Shown here in pieces: positions 1 through 8,409 of a stretch of 64,000 bases of DNA (position 1 is its first letter; each line of letters starts with the position of its first letter). This DNA comes from Pseudomonas putida S13.1.2. Its GTDB lineage: Bacteria; Pseudomonadota; Gammaproteobacteria; Pseudomonadales; Pseudomonadaceae. Below the pieces are notes generated by a model. It did not search any database. It saw only the letters and a list, made by a program, of their open reading frames with translations, and was not told where the DNA came from. The DNA is taken from assembly GCF_000498395.2 (NCBI RefSeq), contig NZ_CP010979.1, positions 5,552,501 through 5,616,500 on the forward strand, written 5' to 3'. Made by a program: the position numbers and the translations under genes.

Positions 1-1
1 A

Positions 2-211
2 GTGCTGTGGCGCTTCGCCGATGCACAACGCGACCAGGTCGACGTGCGCCTTGGCGGCGGTGACCAGGTCTACCGGCTCAAGTCCGAGCCGGGTGCTTCG
101 GGCGCGCTGTACAGCGATGGCATGTTGGCCTTCCACACCAAGGGCGAAGAAGGCCTGGTGTACTGGGTAGCAACCAACGATCTGATTGGGCGGGGCTGCA
201 AGGCACCGTGA
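2..211 (+). CDS. MliC/PliC-like lysozyme-inhibitor domain protein, 3' end only
   Basis: Partial gene: the reading frame is open to the left edge of the window, so the real start lies upstream. The visible 69 residues end in a segment of the type SGALYSDGMLAFHTKGEEG, which resembles the SGARYSDG...W.KG.EA signature of the MliC/PliC family of periplasmic inhibitors of C-type lysozyme. The family is normally a small lipoprotein or secreted protein of about 100-130 residues; no signal peptide can be judged here. It ends 100 bp upstream of fba. The family call rests on one motif, so it is moderate. Confidence 0.55.
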   Translation: MLWRFADAQRDQVDVRLGGGDQVYRLKSEPGASGALYSDGMLAFHTKGEEGLVYWVATNDLIGRGCKAP

Positions 212-311
212 CTGGCCGGGCCGCGTGAATGGCCCACACTACTTGAACAGCAACCGCCCCTGCGGCAGGCTTGCACGAAACAAACGACGCTTGTCGGGAG
301 AGAGATACACA

Positions 312-1376
312 ATGGCACTCATTAGCATGCGCCAGATGCTGGACCACGCCGCCGAGTTCGGTTACGGCGTACCAGCTTTCAACGTCAATAACCTCGAGCA
401 GATGCGCGCCATCATGGAAGCGGCTGACAAGACCGACTCCCCGGTGATCGTCCAGGCCTCGGCCGGTGCCCGCAAATACGCGGGTGCCCCGTTCCTGCGT
501 CACCTGATCCTGGCTGCCATCGAAGAATTCCCGCACATCCCGGTGTGCATGCACCAGGACCACGGCACCAGCCCTGATGTCTGCCAGCGCTCCATCCAGC
601 TGGGCTTCAGCTCGGTGATGATGGACGGCTCGCTGGGTGAAGACGGCAAGACCCCGACCGACTACGAGTACAACGTCCGCGTTACTCAGCAGACCGTTGC
701 CATGGCGCACGCCTGTGGCGTTTCGGTAGAAGGCGAGCTGGGCTGCCTGGGTTCGCTGGAAACCGGCATGGCCGGTGAAGAAGACGGCATCGGCGCCGAA
801 GGCGTGCTGGACCACAGCCAGATGCTGACCGACCCGGAAGAAGCGGCCGACTTCGTCAAGAAGACCCAGGTCGACGCCCTGGCGATCGCCATCGGTACCA
901 GCCACGGTGCCTACAAGTTCACCAAGCCGCCTACCGGTGACGTGCTGGCCATCGACCGCATCAAGGAAATCCACAAGCGCATCCCCAACACCCACCTGGT
1001 GATGCACGGTTCTTCCTCGGTCCCGCAAGAGTGGCTGGCGATCATTAACCAGTATGGCGGCGACATCAAGGAAACCTACGGTGTACCGGTCGAAGAGATC
1101 GTTGAAGGCATCAAGCACGGCGTGCGCAAGGTCAACATCGACACCGACCTGCGTCTGGCTTCCACCGGTGCAATGCGTCGCCTGATGGCGCAGAACCCGA
1201 GCGAGTTCGACCCACGCAAGTTCTTCGGTGAAACCGTCAAAGCCATGCGTGAAGTGTGCATCGCCCGTTACGAAGCCTTCGGCACTGCCGGTAATGCCTC
1301 GAAGATCAAGCCGATCTCCCTCGAAGGCATGTACCAGCGCTACCTGAAAGGTGAGCTGGCCGCCAAGGTCAACTGA
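312..1376 (+). CDS. fba: Fructose-bisphosphate aldolase, class II
   Basis: Cleaves fructose 1,6-bisphosphate to dihydroxyacetone phosphate and glyceraldehyde 3-phosphate in the cytoplasm (reversibly, mostly gluconeogenic in pseudomonads, which lack phosphofructokinase). The 354-residue product matches the length of the Calvin-type class II enzyme. Metal and active-site motifs are visible: MHQDHGTS with the zinc-site His, the EGELG segment, MHGSSSVP and the VNIDTDLR phosphate-binding loop. The frame is open 126 bp further upstream, but ATG 312 is chosen because it follows a GGGAGAGA ribosome-binding site and gives the family start MALISMRQ. A strong hairpin terminator follows the stop. Confidence 0.97.
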   Translation: MALISMRQMLDHAAEFGYGVPAFNVNNLEQMRAIMEAADKTDSPVIVQASAGARKYAGAPFLRHLILAAIEEFPHIPVCMHQDHGTSPDVCQRSIQLGFSSVMMDGSLGEDGKTPTDYEYNVRVTQQTVAMAHACGVSVEGELGCLGSLETGMAGEEDGIGAEGVLDHSQMLTDPEEAADFVKKTQVDALAIAIGTSHGAYKFTKPPTGDVLAIDRIKEIHKRIPNTHLVMHGSSSVPQEWLAIINQYGGDIKETYGVPVEEIVEGIKHGVRKVNIDTDLRLASTGAMRRLMAQNPSEFDPRKFFGETVKAMREVCIARYEAFGTAGNASKIKPISLEGMYQRYLKGELAAKVN

Positions 1377-1392
1377 TTAACTGGCAGCAGTG

Positions 1393-1420
1393 AAAAACCC
1401 GCAGCGATGCGGGTTTTTTT
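1393..1420 (+). terminator. Rho-independent terminator of fba
   Basis: An 11-nt arm AAAAACCCGCA, the loop GCGA and the arm TGCGGGTTTTT form a perfect hairpin ending in a run of T, starting 17 bp after the fba stop. It separates fba from cfcR. Confidence 0.92.
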
Positions 1421-1587
1421 ATGGGTGGCAAAAAGCCGGAACATATTCCGGCAGACCGACCGTTAGTCGGCTACCGTACAGTTGAACCACTGATAGCGTT
1501 CTGATTGCATTGCGTGTTACCACCTCAGGACTAGAGTAATAATGGATCCAACCGTATTTTGAAGTCGGTCACATAATAGAGAAGCAG

Positions 1588-1595
1588 CATGGATG
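1588..1595 (+). promoter_or_regulatory. Putative RsmA/CsrA binding site over the cfcR start codon
   Basis: CATGGATG is an exact match to the CANGGAYG consensus for RsmA/CsrA proteins and contains the cfcR ATG (1589-1591). Binding here would block translation initiation. Negative control of cfcR by Rsm proteins has been reported in P. putida; that this octamer is the site used is my inference. Confidence 0.55.
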
Positions 1596-3721
1596 GCGCT
1601 CAAGCTCAAGCTCAACCACAGCCACTGGATGGTAGCTCGGTCCTTCTGGTGGTAGATGACTACCCCGAGAACCTCATCAGCATGCGGGCGTTGCTGGCCC
1701 GGCAGGATTGGCAAGTGTTGACGGCAAGCTCGGGGACGGAAGCCTTGAGTGCGTTGCTGGAACACGATGTCGACCTGGTCTTGCTGGATGTACAGATGCC
1801 GGAGATGGATGGGTTCGAAGTCGCCCGGCTCATGCGTGGCAGCCAGCGCACCCGGCTGACACCGATCATCTTCCTCACCGCCAACGAACAGTCCGAAGCG
1901 GCCGTGCTCAAAGGGTACGCCAGCGGCGCTGTGGACTACATGTTCAAACCGTTCGACCCGCAAATTCTCAAGCCCAAAGTGCAGGCCTTGCTCGACCAGC
2001 AGCGCAACCGGCGCATGCTGCAGCGCCTGACCCGCGAGCTGGAGGCAGCCAGGGCGTTCAATGCGTCGATCCTGGAGAACGCCGCCGAGGGCATTCTGGT
2101 GGTGGATGCCCAAGGCGTCATCAGTTTTGCCAACCCGGCCATTTCGCGCTTGCTGGCGGCCCCGGTGCAGCAGTTGCAGGGTGTGCACCTGCTCGACCTG
2201 GTGCAACTCGCCAGTGCCAGCGTGTGGGGGGAGTCTGACTTCTACCAGGCCTACCTGGGGCGGCGTATTTTCCGCGTGCATGATGCCCAGCTGCGTACCC
2301 TCGGTGGCGAACTGGTGCCGGTGGCGTTGTCCTGCGCACCGTTGCCGGCTGACCAGCAGGCCATGGTGGTCACCGTGCTGGACATGTCGGTGGTGCGCAA
2401 CCTGCACCAGCAGCTGGAATACCAGGCCGTGACCGACCCGCTTACCGGCCTGCTCAACCGCCGTGGTTTCTACCAGGCGGCCGAAGGTGCGCTGCTGCGC
2501 AACGAGCGTTCGGACAAGGCACAGGCATTGATGTACATGGACCTGGACGGCTTCAAGCGCATCAACGACTCGTTGGGCCACGACACCGGTGACCGTGTGC
2601 TGCGCTGGGTGGGCGAGCAACTCAAGGATTGCCTGGGCAGCGAGGCCTTGCTGGCACGCATGGGAGGGGATGAATTCACCGCGCTTTTCGACAGCCTGCC
2701 CTATCCCGAACAGGCCGGGCGCTATGCCGAGAAGTTGCTTGAGCGTATTTCGATCAGCCACCAGATCGAAGGGCTGGATGTGTGCCTTGGGGTCAGCATC
2801 GGCATCGCCACCTTCCCGGACTGCGGGGCCAATGTGGAAGGCCTGCTGCGCGCCGCCGATGCAGCGATGTACGCCGCCAAGCAGGCCGGGCGCCAGCAGT
2901 ACCGTTTCTACGACCAGGAGCTCAACGGCCGGGCGCGCTCGCGGCTGATGCTGGAAGACGGTGTGCGCACCGCCATCGAGCAGCAGGATTTCACCTTGGT
3001 GTATCAGCCGCAGGTGTCGTTCATTGATGGCCGTCTGCGGGGCTTCGAGGCCTTGTTGCGCTGGCAGCATCCCAGCGTCGGCGACGTACCGCCTGGGCTG
3101 TTTATCCCGTTGCTGGAAGAGGCCCGCCTGATCAACCGCCTGGCCAGCTGGATCTACCGCCAGGGGGCCGCCCAGCGCCAGGCCTGGTACGAACGCTTCC
3201 CTGCAGACCTTGTGCTCGGCATCAGCCTGAGCCGCGCGCAGTTCGTCATGCCCGGCCTGGTCGAAGAGCTGCAGCGGGTGATCCAGCTTTACCAGCTGGA
3301 CCCGGCGCAGCTGGAGGTGGAAGTCGCGGAAACCTCGCTGATGTATAACATCGATGCGGCCGTCAAACAGATACACCGCTTGCGTGAGCTGGGGGTGCGG
3401 GTGGCCCTGGACGATTTTGGCGCAGGCGACTGTTCGTTGCGCATGCTGCGTGACTTGCCGATCGACACCTTGAAGCTCGACCGCCACCTGGTGGCGCGCT
3501 TGCCTGATTCGGCGGTGGATGCAGCCTTGGTCCGCAGTGTCATCGGCCTGTGCGCCGACTACGGCATCACAGTGATCGCCGAGGGTGTGGAAACCCCGGC
3601 CCAGGCGGCTTGGCTGAAGGCCAATGGTTGCGAATACGTGCAGGGTTTTCTGGTGGCGTACCCAATGACTGCTGCGGATGCCAGCGGCTTCCCGGCAATT
3701 TTCTCCTGGCCAGGGCCATGA
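1589..3721 (+). CDS. cfcR: Response regulator with PAS, GGDEF and EAL domains (CfcR type)
   Basis: Makes the second messenger c-di-GMP in response to phosphorylation. Domains in order: receiver (residues ~15-130, acidic pair D23/D24, phospho-acceptor D67, T97, K120), PAS-like (~155-270), diguanylate cyclase (~275-445, intact GGDEF at 359-363, no RxxD inhibitory site five residues before it) and EAL (~455-705). The EAL domain keeps E487, E578, D608/D609, K629, E665 and Q685, but the Asn expected in the VNLS metal-binding motif is Ser546 (GISLS). Layout and context next to fba match CfcR/Rup4959 of P. putida KT2440, described as an RpoS-dependent, stationary-phase c-di-GMP producer. No cognate kinase gene is adjacent. 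Confidence 0.93.
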   Translation: MDGAQAQAQPQPLDGSSVLLVVDDYPENLISMRALLARQDWQVLTASSGTEALSALLEHDVDLVLLDVQMPEMDGFEVARLMRGSQRTRLTPIIFLTANEQSEAAVLKGYASGAVDYMFKPFDPQILKPKVQALLDQQRNRRMLQRLTRELEAARAFNASILENAAEGILVVDAQGVISFANPAISRLLAAPVQQLQGVHLLDLVQLASASVWGESDFYQAYLGRRIFRVHDAQLRTLGGELVPVALSCAPLPADQQAMVVTVLDMSVVRNLHQQLEYQAVTDPLTGLLNRRGFYQAAEGALLRNERSDKAQALMYMDLDGFKRINDSLGHDTGDRVLRWVGEQLKDCLGSEALLARMGGDEFTALFDSLPYPEQAGRYAEKLLERISISHQIEGLDVCLGVSIGIATFPDCGANVEGLLRAADAAMYAAKQAGRQQYRFYDQELNGRARSRLMLEDGVRTAIEQQDFTLVYQPQVSFIDGRLRGFEALLRWQHPSVGDVPPGLFIPLLEEARLINRLASWIYRQGAAQRQAWYERFPADLVLGISLSRAQFVMPGLVEELQRVIQLYQLDPAQLEVEVAETSLMYNIDAAVKQIHRLRELGVRVALDDFGAGDCSLRMLRDLPIDTLKLDRHLVARLPDSAVDAALVRSVIGLCADYGITVIAEGVETPAQAAWLKANGCEYVQGFLVAYPMTAADASGFPAIFSWPGP

Positions 3722-3760
3722 TTGGCTAGAATCGGCATTCGTTACGCCGAATGCAGCGCC

Positions 3761-4261
3761 ATGACCGTATTACGTTACCTGCAAGCCTACCCTGCACACC
3801 TGCAAGAGCAGGTGCGGCAGATGATCGACAGCGACCGCCTGGGCGAATACCTGCAGCGCCGCTACCCCGACCGCCATGACGTGCAAAGCGACAAGGCGCT
3901 GTACGGCTATGCCCAGGATCTGCGCCAGCAATACCTGCGCAGTGCGCCGAACCTGGACAAGGTGCTGTTCGACAACCGTCTCGACCTGACCCATCGGGCC
4001 CTGGGCCTGAACACGGCGGTGTCGCGGGTGCAGGGCGGCAAGCTCAAGGCGAAGAAGGAAATCCGCATTGCCTCGCTGTTCAAGGAAGCTGCGCCGCAGT
4101 TCTTGCGCATGATCGTGGTGCATGAACTGGCGCACCTGCGCGAGCGCGATCACAACAAGGCGTTCTACCAGCTCTGCCAGCATATGGAGCCGGACTACCA
4201 CCAACTGGAATTCGACCTGCGCGTCTACCTGACCTATCGGGAGCTGCCAGGCAACTGCTAA
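3761..4261 (+). CDS. Putative zinc metallopeptidase (YgjP-like, HExxH)
   Basis: A 166-residue cytoplasmic protein with a VHELAHLRERDHNKAFY segment, that is HExxH followed by a third conserved His seven residues on, as in YgjP/DUF45-type (M48-like) metalloproteases. No signal peptide is visible. The frame can also begin at TTG 3722, but ATG 3761 starts after the cfcR stop with a typical leading sequence, so it is preferred. It is 39 bp downstream of cfcR and 12 bp upstream of a winged-helix gene, suggesting co-transcription with the latter. Substrate unknown; the enzymatic call rests on the motif alone. Confidence 0.75.
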   Translation: MTVLRYLQAYPAHLQEQVRQMIDSDRLGEYLQRRYPDRHDVQSDKALYGYAQDLRQQYLRSAPNLDKVLFDNRLDLTHRALGLNTAVSRVQGGKLKAKKEIRIASLFKEAAPQFLRMIVVHELAHLRERDHNKAFYQLCQHMEPDYHQLEFDLRVYLTYRELPGNC

Positions 4262-4273
4262 GGACCACGCAGC

Positions 4274-4570
4274 ATGGAAGTGAGCAAGACCAAGAGCAGC
4301 TTCTACCGTCGCCTGTACGTCGCCTGGCTGATCGACAGCCAGACCGCGACCAGCGTGCCCGCCCTGATGGAGGCTACCGGCATGCCGCGACGCACGGCCC
4401 AGGACACCATCGCCGCGCTGGCTGACCTGGACATCGTCTGCGAGTTCGAACAGCAGGAAGGCGCACGCAACCACGCCGGGCATTACCGCATTCATGACTG
4501 GGGGGCGATCGACAAGCAGTGGATCATCCGCCACTTGCGGCAGATCCGCGAAGTGCTGGGCTATCCCTGA
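4274..4570 (+). CDS. Winged helix-turn-helix domain protein
   Basis: A 98-residue basic protein. Residues ~25-55 (VPALMEATGMPRRTAQDTI) form a clear helix-turn-helix, and the next 25 residues fit the wing of a winged-helix fold. Such a small single-domain protein is probably a DNA-binding regulator, but no target is evident. It lies 12 bp after the putative metallopeptidase gene and has no ligand-binding domain. Function unknown beyond DNA binding. Confidence 0.7.
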   Translation: MEVSKTKSSFYRRLYVAWLIDSQTATSVPALMEATGMPRRTAQDTIAALADLDIVCEFEQQEGARNHAGHYRIHDWGAIDKQWIIRHLRQIREVLGYP

Positions 4571-4615
4571 GGATTCCGGGGCTGCTGTGCAGCCCATCGC
4601 CCAGGCCTGCGCGGA

Positions 4616-4652
4616 ACCTGTGGGAGCTGGCTTGCCGGCGAAAGGGGTGCAA
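4616..4652. repeat. Single REP element
   Basis: One unpaired P. putida-type REP (CCTGTGGGAGCTGGCTTGCCGGCG) between convergent genes, just before the 3' end of elaA. Confidence 0.8.
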
Positions 4653-4668
4653 AGCACCCCCGGCAATT

Positions 4669-5121
4669 TCAGCCTTTGCGCATCCCGATGTGCGGGATGT
4701 CATCTTCAAGATATTCCTCGCCCACCACCTCAAACCCATGGCCGGCATAAAACCCCTGCAAGTGCGCCTGTGCCGACAGGTAAACCGGTACTCCCGGCCA
4801 GCAATGCTCTGCCGCCTCCAGCCCCTTGAGCAGCAACGTGTGCCCCAGCTTCAGGCCGCGCGCTTCGGGGGCGGTCACCACCCGCCCGATAACCACGTCC
4901 CCGCCCTGGGACTGCGGGTCGAGCAAGCGCAGATAAGCCACCAGCTTGTCGTCCTGCCAGGCCATCAGGTGCACGGTATCGCCGCTCAGGTCCTGGCCAT
5001 CGACTTCCTGGTACGCGCAGCGCTGCTCGACCACAAACACTTCGGTGCGCAATTGCAGAATGGCGTAGAGCTGGTCCTTGCCGAGGTCGGTGTGGTGCTT
5101 GCAGAGCCAGTCGATGGACAT
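4669..5121 (-). CDS. elaA: ElaA-type GNAT N-acetyltransferase
   Basis: A 150-residue GNAT-fold acetyltransferase of the ElaA family, which transfers acetyl from acetyl-CoA to an unknown amine acceptor. Family signatures are the N-terminal LYAILQLRTEVFVVEQ, the GRVVTAPEARGLKLGHTLL acetyl-CoA pyrophosphate loop (a variant of R/QxxGxG/A) and the C-terminal EYLEDDIPHIGM. Length is normal for ElaA. It is transcribed toward a convergent gene and diverges from the solute-binding protein at 5275. Cellular role not established. Confidence 0.9.
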   Translation of the reverse strand: MSIDWLCKHHTDLGKDQLYAILQLRTEVFVVEQRCAYQEVDGQDLSGDTVHLMAWQDDKLVAYLRLLDPQSQGGDVVIGRVVTAPEARGLKLGHTLLLKGLEAAEHCWPGVPVYLSAQAHLQGFYAGHGFEVVGEEYLEDDIPHIGMRKG

Positions 5122-5274
5122 TGGCGAACTCCTTGAATGGGTAGTCGATCATCGCACGTCGTCGGTGCTTCGGCCAAAATAGAGGCTAAATGACACTATT
5201 GGCCGCTGCCCTCTGCAACAGCTTTGTGTAATCTCGTCGGCAGTGTGTGCCCTCCATAGCGAAAGGACGTGAGC

Positions 5275-6012
5275 ATGCGGCCACTGCTTTGTGTGCTGGG
5301 ATTACTGGCAATGATGCTGGCAACACCCGCCCCGGGTCACGACAAGCTACGGTTGGTGGCTGACAGCTGGCCACCGTTCACGGATGCCAACATGCCGGGC
5401 GGCGGCCTGGCGACCAGCATCGTTACCACGGCACTGGCACGTGCCGGCTACACCAGCGGCTATGAAGAGGCGCCTTGGGCGAGGGCGCTGCTGGGGGTAG
5501 GTGAGGGGCGCTACGACGTACTGATCAATGCCTGGTACAACGACTCGCGCGCCAACATCGGGCAGTTTTCCAAAGCCTACCTGACTAACCGCATTCGCCT
5601 GCTGCAACGCACGGGCGAAAATTTCCACTACAAAGGCCAGTCGGATTTGTACCCCTACAGCATCGCGGTGGTACGTGATTACGCCTATTCCCCGGAATTC
5701 GACGCCGATACCCGTCTGCACAAGGTGCCGGTGCGCAACTTTTCGTCGGCGGTACGCATGCTGGCGGCAGGGCGGGTGAACCTGGCGGTGGAAGACGAGT
5801 ACGTGGCCCGCTACAACCTGCAGCGTGAGCCGCAGGAAGTGCGTGATGGGGTGATGCTGGTGGAGCCGCCGCTGGGGGAGAACACCCTGCATATCCTGGT
5901 GAGCCTGAAGCACCCGGAGCATAAACGCATCGTCGAGCGCTTCGAGCAGGCCATTGAGGCGATGAAGGCCGATGGCAGCTATGACCGGCTGTTGCGTCAG
6001 CATGGCTTCTGA
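5275..6012 (+). CDS. Periplasmic solute-binding protein, family 3 (amino-acid type)
   Basis: A 245-residue exported protein: N-terminal MRPLLCVLGLLAMMLATPAPG signal peptide, cleavage near residue 24, then a type-3 substrate-binding fold (LVADSWPPFTD at the start of lobe 1, the EAPWARAL segment, VAVEDEYV-like lobe 2). No permease or ATPase gene is adjacent, so it may be an orphan sensor or work with a distant ABC transporter. GTG 5269 is also in frame, but the GAAAGGA site at 5261 sits 7 nt before ATG 5275, which decides the start. Ligand unknown. Confidence 0.85.
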   Translation: MRPLLCVLGLLAMMLATPAPGHDKLRLVADSWPPFTDANMPGGGLATSIVTTALARAGYTSGYEEAPWARALLGVGEGRYDVLINAWYNDSRANIGQFSKAYLTNRIRLLQRTGENFHYKGQSDLYPYSIAVVRDYAYSPEFDADTRLHKVPVRNFSSAVRMLAAGRVNLAVEDEYVARYNLQREPQEVRDGVMLVEPPLGENTLHILVSLKHPEHKRIVERFEQAIEAMKADGSYDRLLRQHGF

Positions 6013-6028
6013 CCTATATCGCGTGTTC

Positions 6029-6123
6029 TGGCCTCTTCGCGGGTAAACCCGCTCCCACAGGTAATCCATATGTCCCAAGCCCTGTGAAATCCCTGTGGGA
6101 GCGGGTTTACCCGCGAAGAGGCA
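6029..6123. repeat. Inverted pair of REP elements
   Basis: Two head-to-head P. putida REPs (GCCTCTTCGCGGGTAAACCC ... and its complement) between the convergent 3' ends of the solute-binding protein and yccS genes; could serve as a bidirectional transcript end. Confidence 0.9.
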
Positions 6124-6142
6124 AGCACAGGCAACCCAAAAA

Positions 6143-8326
6143 TCAGGCCGGGGCACCTTCCTTGATCAGGTGTGCCGCCAAGGTCCGCAACGGCCCCAAC
6201 TGCCGGCAAATCAACGCCAACTGTGTCTGCACCAACCGCTGATGTTCATCCAGCTCTTCCGGCATCTGCTCCAGGGCATTGGCCAGCGCCTCTTCGGCAT
6301 CGCTGTGAATCGCCACCGGTAGCCGTGCTGCCAGGCCGTTGGCAATCTCGTCCAGGCTGCTGGCCAGGCTTTGCCCGGCGCCCTCGATCAACTGCTCCTG
6401 CACTTCTGCCGGCAAGGCCGTGTCGCGGTGCGCGCCCAACCCCGAGAGGTAGCTGAGCAAGGTGTGCGACAGCACCAGGAAGCGGAAGCCAACGTCAGCC
6501 TCCTTACGGAAATGCCCCGGCTCCATCAGCATGTTGGCCAAGGTAGTGGACAGCGCCGCGTCGGCGTTATGGGCATTGCGCCGGGCCAGGCGGTAGGCCA
6601 GGTCGTCGCGCTTGCCATGGGCATACTGCTGCATGATCTGGCGCAGGTACACGCTGGCGCAGGCCAGGGTATTGGCCAGCGCCTTGTTCAACCGTCGCCC
6701 TTGCCAGTCCGGCAAGAACAGGAACACCGCCAGAATGGCGATCAGGCTGCCCACCAGTGTATCGAACAGGCGTGGCAGGAACAGGCCGTAGCCATCGCCG
6801 ATCTGGTTGAAGCAGAACAGCACCATCAGGGTGATCGCGGCCGTGGCCAGGGTGTAGCGGGTGGTACGGTTGACGAAGAACACCACCCCGGCAACCACGG
6901 CGAACAGCGACTGGATGACCGGGTTGGGGAACAGGTCGAACAACGCCCAGCCCACTGTCAGGCCGACGGCGGTGCCGAAAATTCGCTGCACCAGCTTGCG
7001 CCGGGTTGCACCGTAGTTGGGCTGGCACACAAACAGCGTGGTGAGGATGATCCAGTAGCCCTGGGTGGGGTGAATCAGGTGCACCATGCCGTAGCCGATC
7101 GACAGTGCGAGCGGCAGGCGCAGGGCGTGACGGAACAACAGCGAGGTCGGCGTGAGCTGGGTGCGCAGGCGTTTCCACACGTCTTTCAGCGAGCGTGGCG
7201 AGCGGTCGAGCAGGCTGCTGTCACTGGTATCGGCCAGGCTGTCCGGGTTGCTGGCGGCGCTCAGCAGGCGGTCCAGTGTGGCCAGGTTGGCTGCCAGTGC
7301 CCGCAGCGAGCGCAGCAGGCTGCGCCAGGCCGGGTTGTTCTGCATGCGCAGGTGCTCCAGCGAGGCGTTGAGGTCCTCGAGGGCTTCTGGATAACCGCTG
7401 GCCAGCACGAACGGCTGGCGCAGGCGGATCGAGCGGGCCAGCTCCTGGCAGGACGAGCCTTGCTTGCGTAGCAGGCGCTGGCAGCGGAACATCACGTCAC
7501 TGTGGAAAAACGCCTCGGTCAGGCCGTTGTAGGGGTAGTGCGAGGCACTGACCCGCTCGTGAATGTCCTGGGCCAGGAAGTACAGTTTGAGGTAGCGGCT
7601 GACCTTGGAATTGGGCTGGCTGTTGCCCACCCGGTGCAGGATGATTTCCTTGGCAGCGTTGAGCGCTGCCACCACCTTGCCGTTCTGCTGGGCCAGCTCC
7701 AGGCGCCGGGCCTCGACGTCGAGGGTGCGGATCGGTTCGAACAGGCTGGCCTTGAGTTTGAGGTAGCTGCCCAGTTCGAAGAACAGCTTGGCCAGGCTTT
7801 GCTGCACCGGCTGGTTGGAAAACAGCGCCTGCCACAGTACCGAGAGCAGCCCGTACCAGGCCGCGCCCGCCACCAGCAGCAGCGGCTCGTGCCAGAAGTC
7901 CGTCACTTGGCCACCGCGCTGGTCCACACCGATCATGGTGTACACCGCCGTGATCAATGTCGCCGAGGCAATCGCACCATAGCGCTCGCCCAAGGCGCCG
8001 AGCATGGTCAGGCCGAACGCCGCCAAAGCCAGGGCGATGGCGAAGATCCAGGGGTAGGGGAACAGCAACTCGACCGCCAGCGCAGCGATGGCGAAACACA
8101 CCAAGGTAACCGCCAGGGCGCTGAGGCGGCCCTGCCAGCTGTCGTCGGTCTCGGCCAGGGCGCTGGCGATGATGCCGAGGAACAGCGGAATCAGCAGGGC
8201 CATCTCGTTCTGGTACCAGCACAGGGCCAGGCTGCCGGTGAGGGCGATGGTGACCCGGATGCTGTAGCTGAACTTGTCTTGGCCCCACAGGCGACGCAGT
8301 GACTGACGGAACGAGCTCGATGACAT
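6143..8326 (-). CDS. yccS: YccS/YhfK-type inner-membrane protein (FUSC family)
   Basis: A 727-residue inner-membrane protein with two hydrophobic blocks: about six helices at residues ~20-170 and a second set at ~400-530, separated and followed by long cytoplasmic regions. This duplicated FUSC-like architecture and the length are those of YccS (TIGR01666-type). The family is related to aromatic-acid exporters (AaeB, fusaric acid resistance), but the substrate of YccS is not known. It is a single-gene unit followed by a REP pair; the start ATG 8326 lies 83 bp from the convergently oriented neighbour's stop. Confidence 0.9.
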   Translation of the reverse strand: MSSSSFRQSLRRLWGQDKFSYSIRVTIALTGSLALCWYQNEMALLIPLFLGIIASALAETDDSWQGRLSALAVTLVCFAIAALAVELLFPYPWIFAIALALAAFGLTMLGALGERYGAIASATLITAVYTMIGVDQRGGQVTDFWHEPLLLVAGAAWYGLLSVLWQALFSNQPVQQSLAKLFFELGSYLKLKASLFEPIRTLDVEARRLELAQQNGKVVAALNAAKEIILHRVGNSQPNSKVSRYLKLYFLAQDIHERVSASHYPYNGLTEAFFHSDVMFRCQRLLRKQGSSCQELARSIRLRQPFVLASGYPEALEDLNASLEHLRMQNNPAWRSLLRSLRALAANLATLDRLLSAASNPDSLADTSDSSLLDRSPRSLKDVWKRLRTQLTPTSLLFRHALRLPLALSIGYGMVHLIHPTQGYWIILTTLFVCQPNYGATRRKLVQRIFGTAVGLTVGWALFDLFPNPVIQSLFAVVAGVVFFVNRTTRYTLATAAITLMVLFCFNQIGDGYGLFLPRLFDTLVGSLIAILAVFLFLPDWQGRRLNKALANTLACASVYLRQIMQQYAHGKRDDLAYRLARRNAHNADAALSTTLANMLMEPGHFRKEADVGFRFLVLSHTLLSYLSGLGAHRDTALPAEVQEQLIEGAGQSLASSLDEIANGLAARLPVAIHSDAEEALANALEQMPEELDEHQRLVQTQLALICRQLGPLRTLAAHLIKEGAPA

Positions 8327-8409
8327 GATGGCCTGCTAGGCAGTGAGCGAAGAATGCATTGCAGCACGGGCCAGCAAGAAGCGTTCCGTGCTGCTGAATG
8401 GATTCTACT

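Noticed and set aside
78..1118. Long minus-strand frame opposite fba, and similar long antisense frames opposite cfcR, putA, parE and others
   Set aside because: High-GC genomes give long antisense frames; these have no ribosome-binding sites or family motifs and lie wholly over well-supported genes.
4519..5136. Plus-strand frame over elaA and the preceding REP
   Set aside because: Antisense shadow of the ElaA gene; no recognisable domain.
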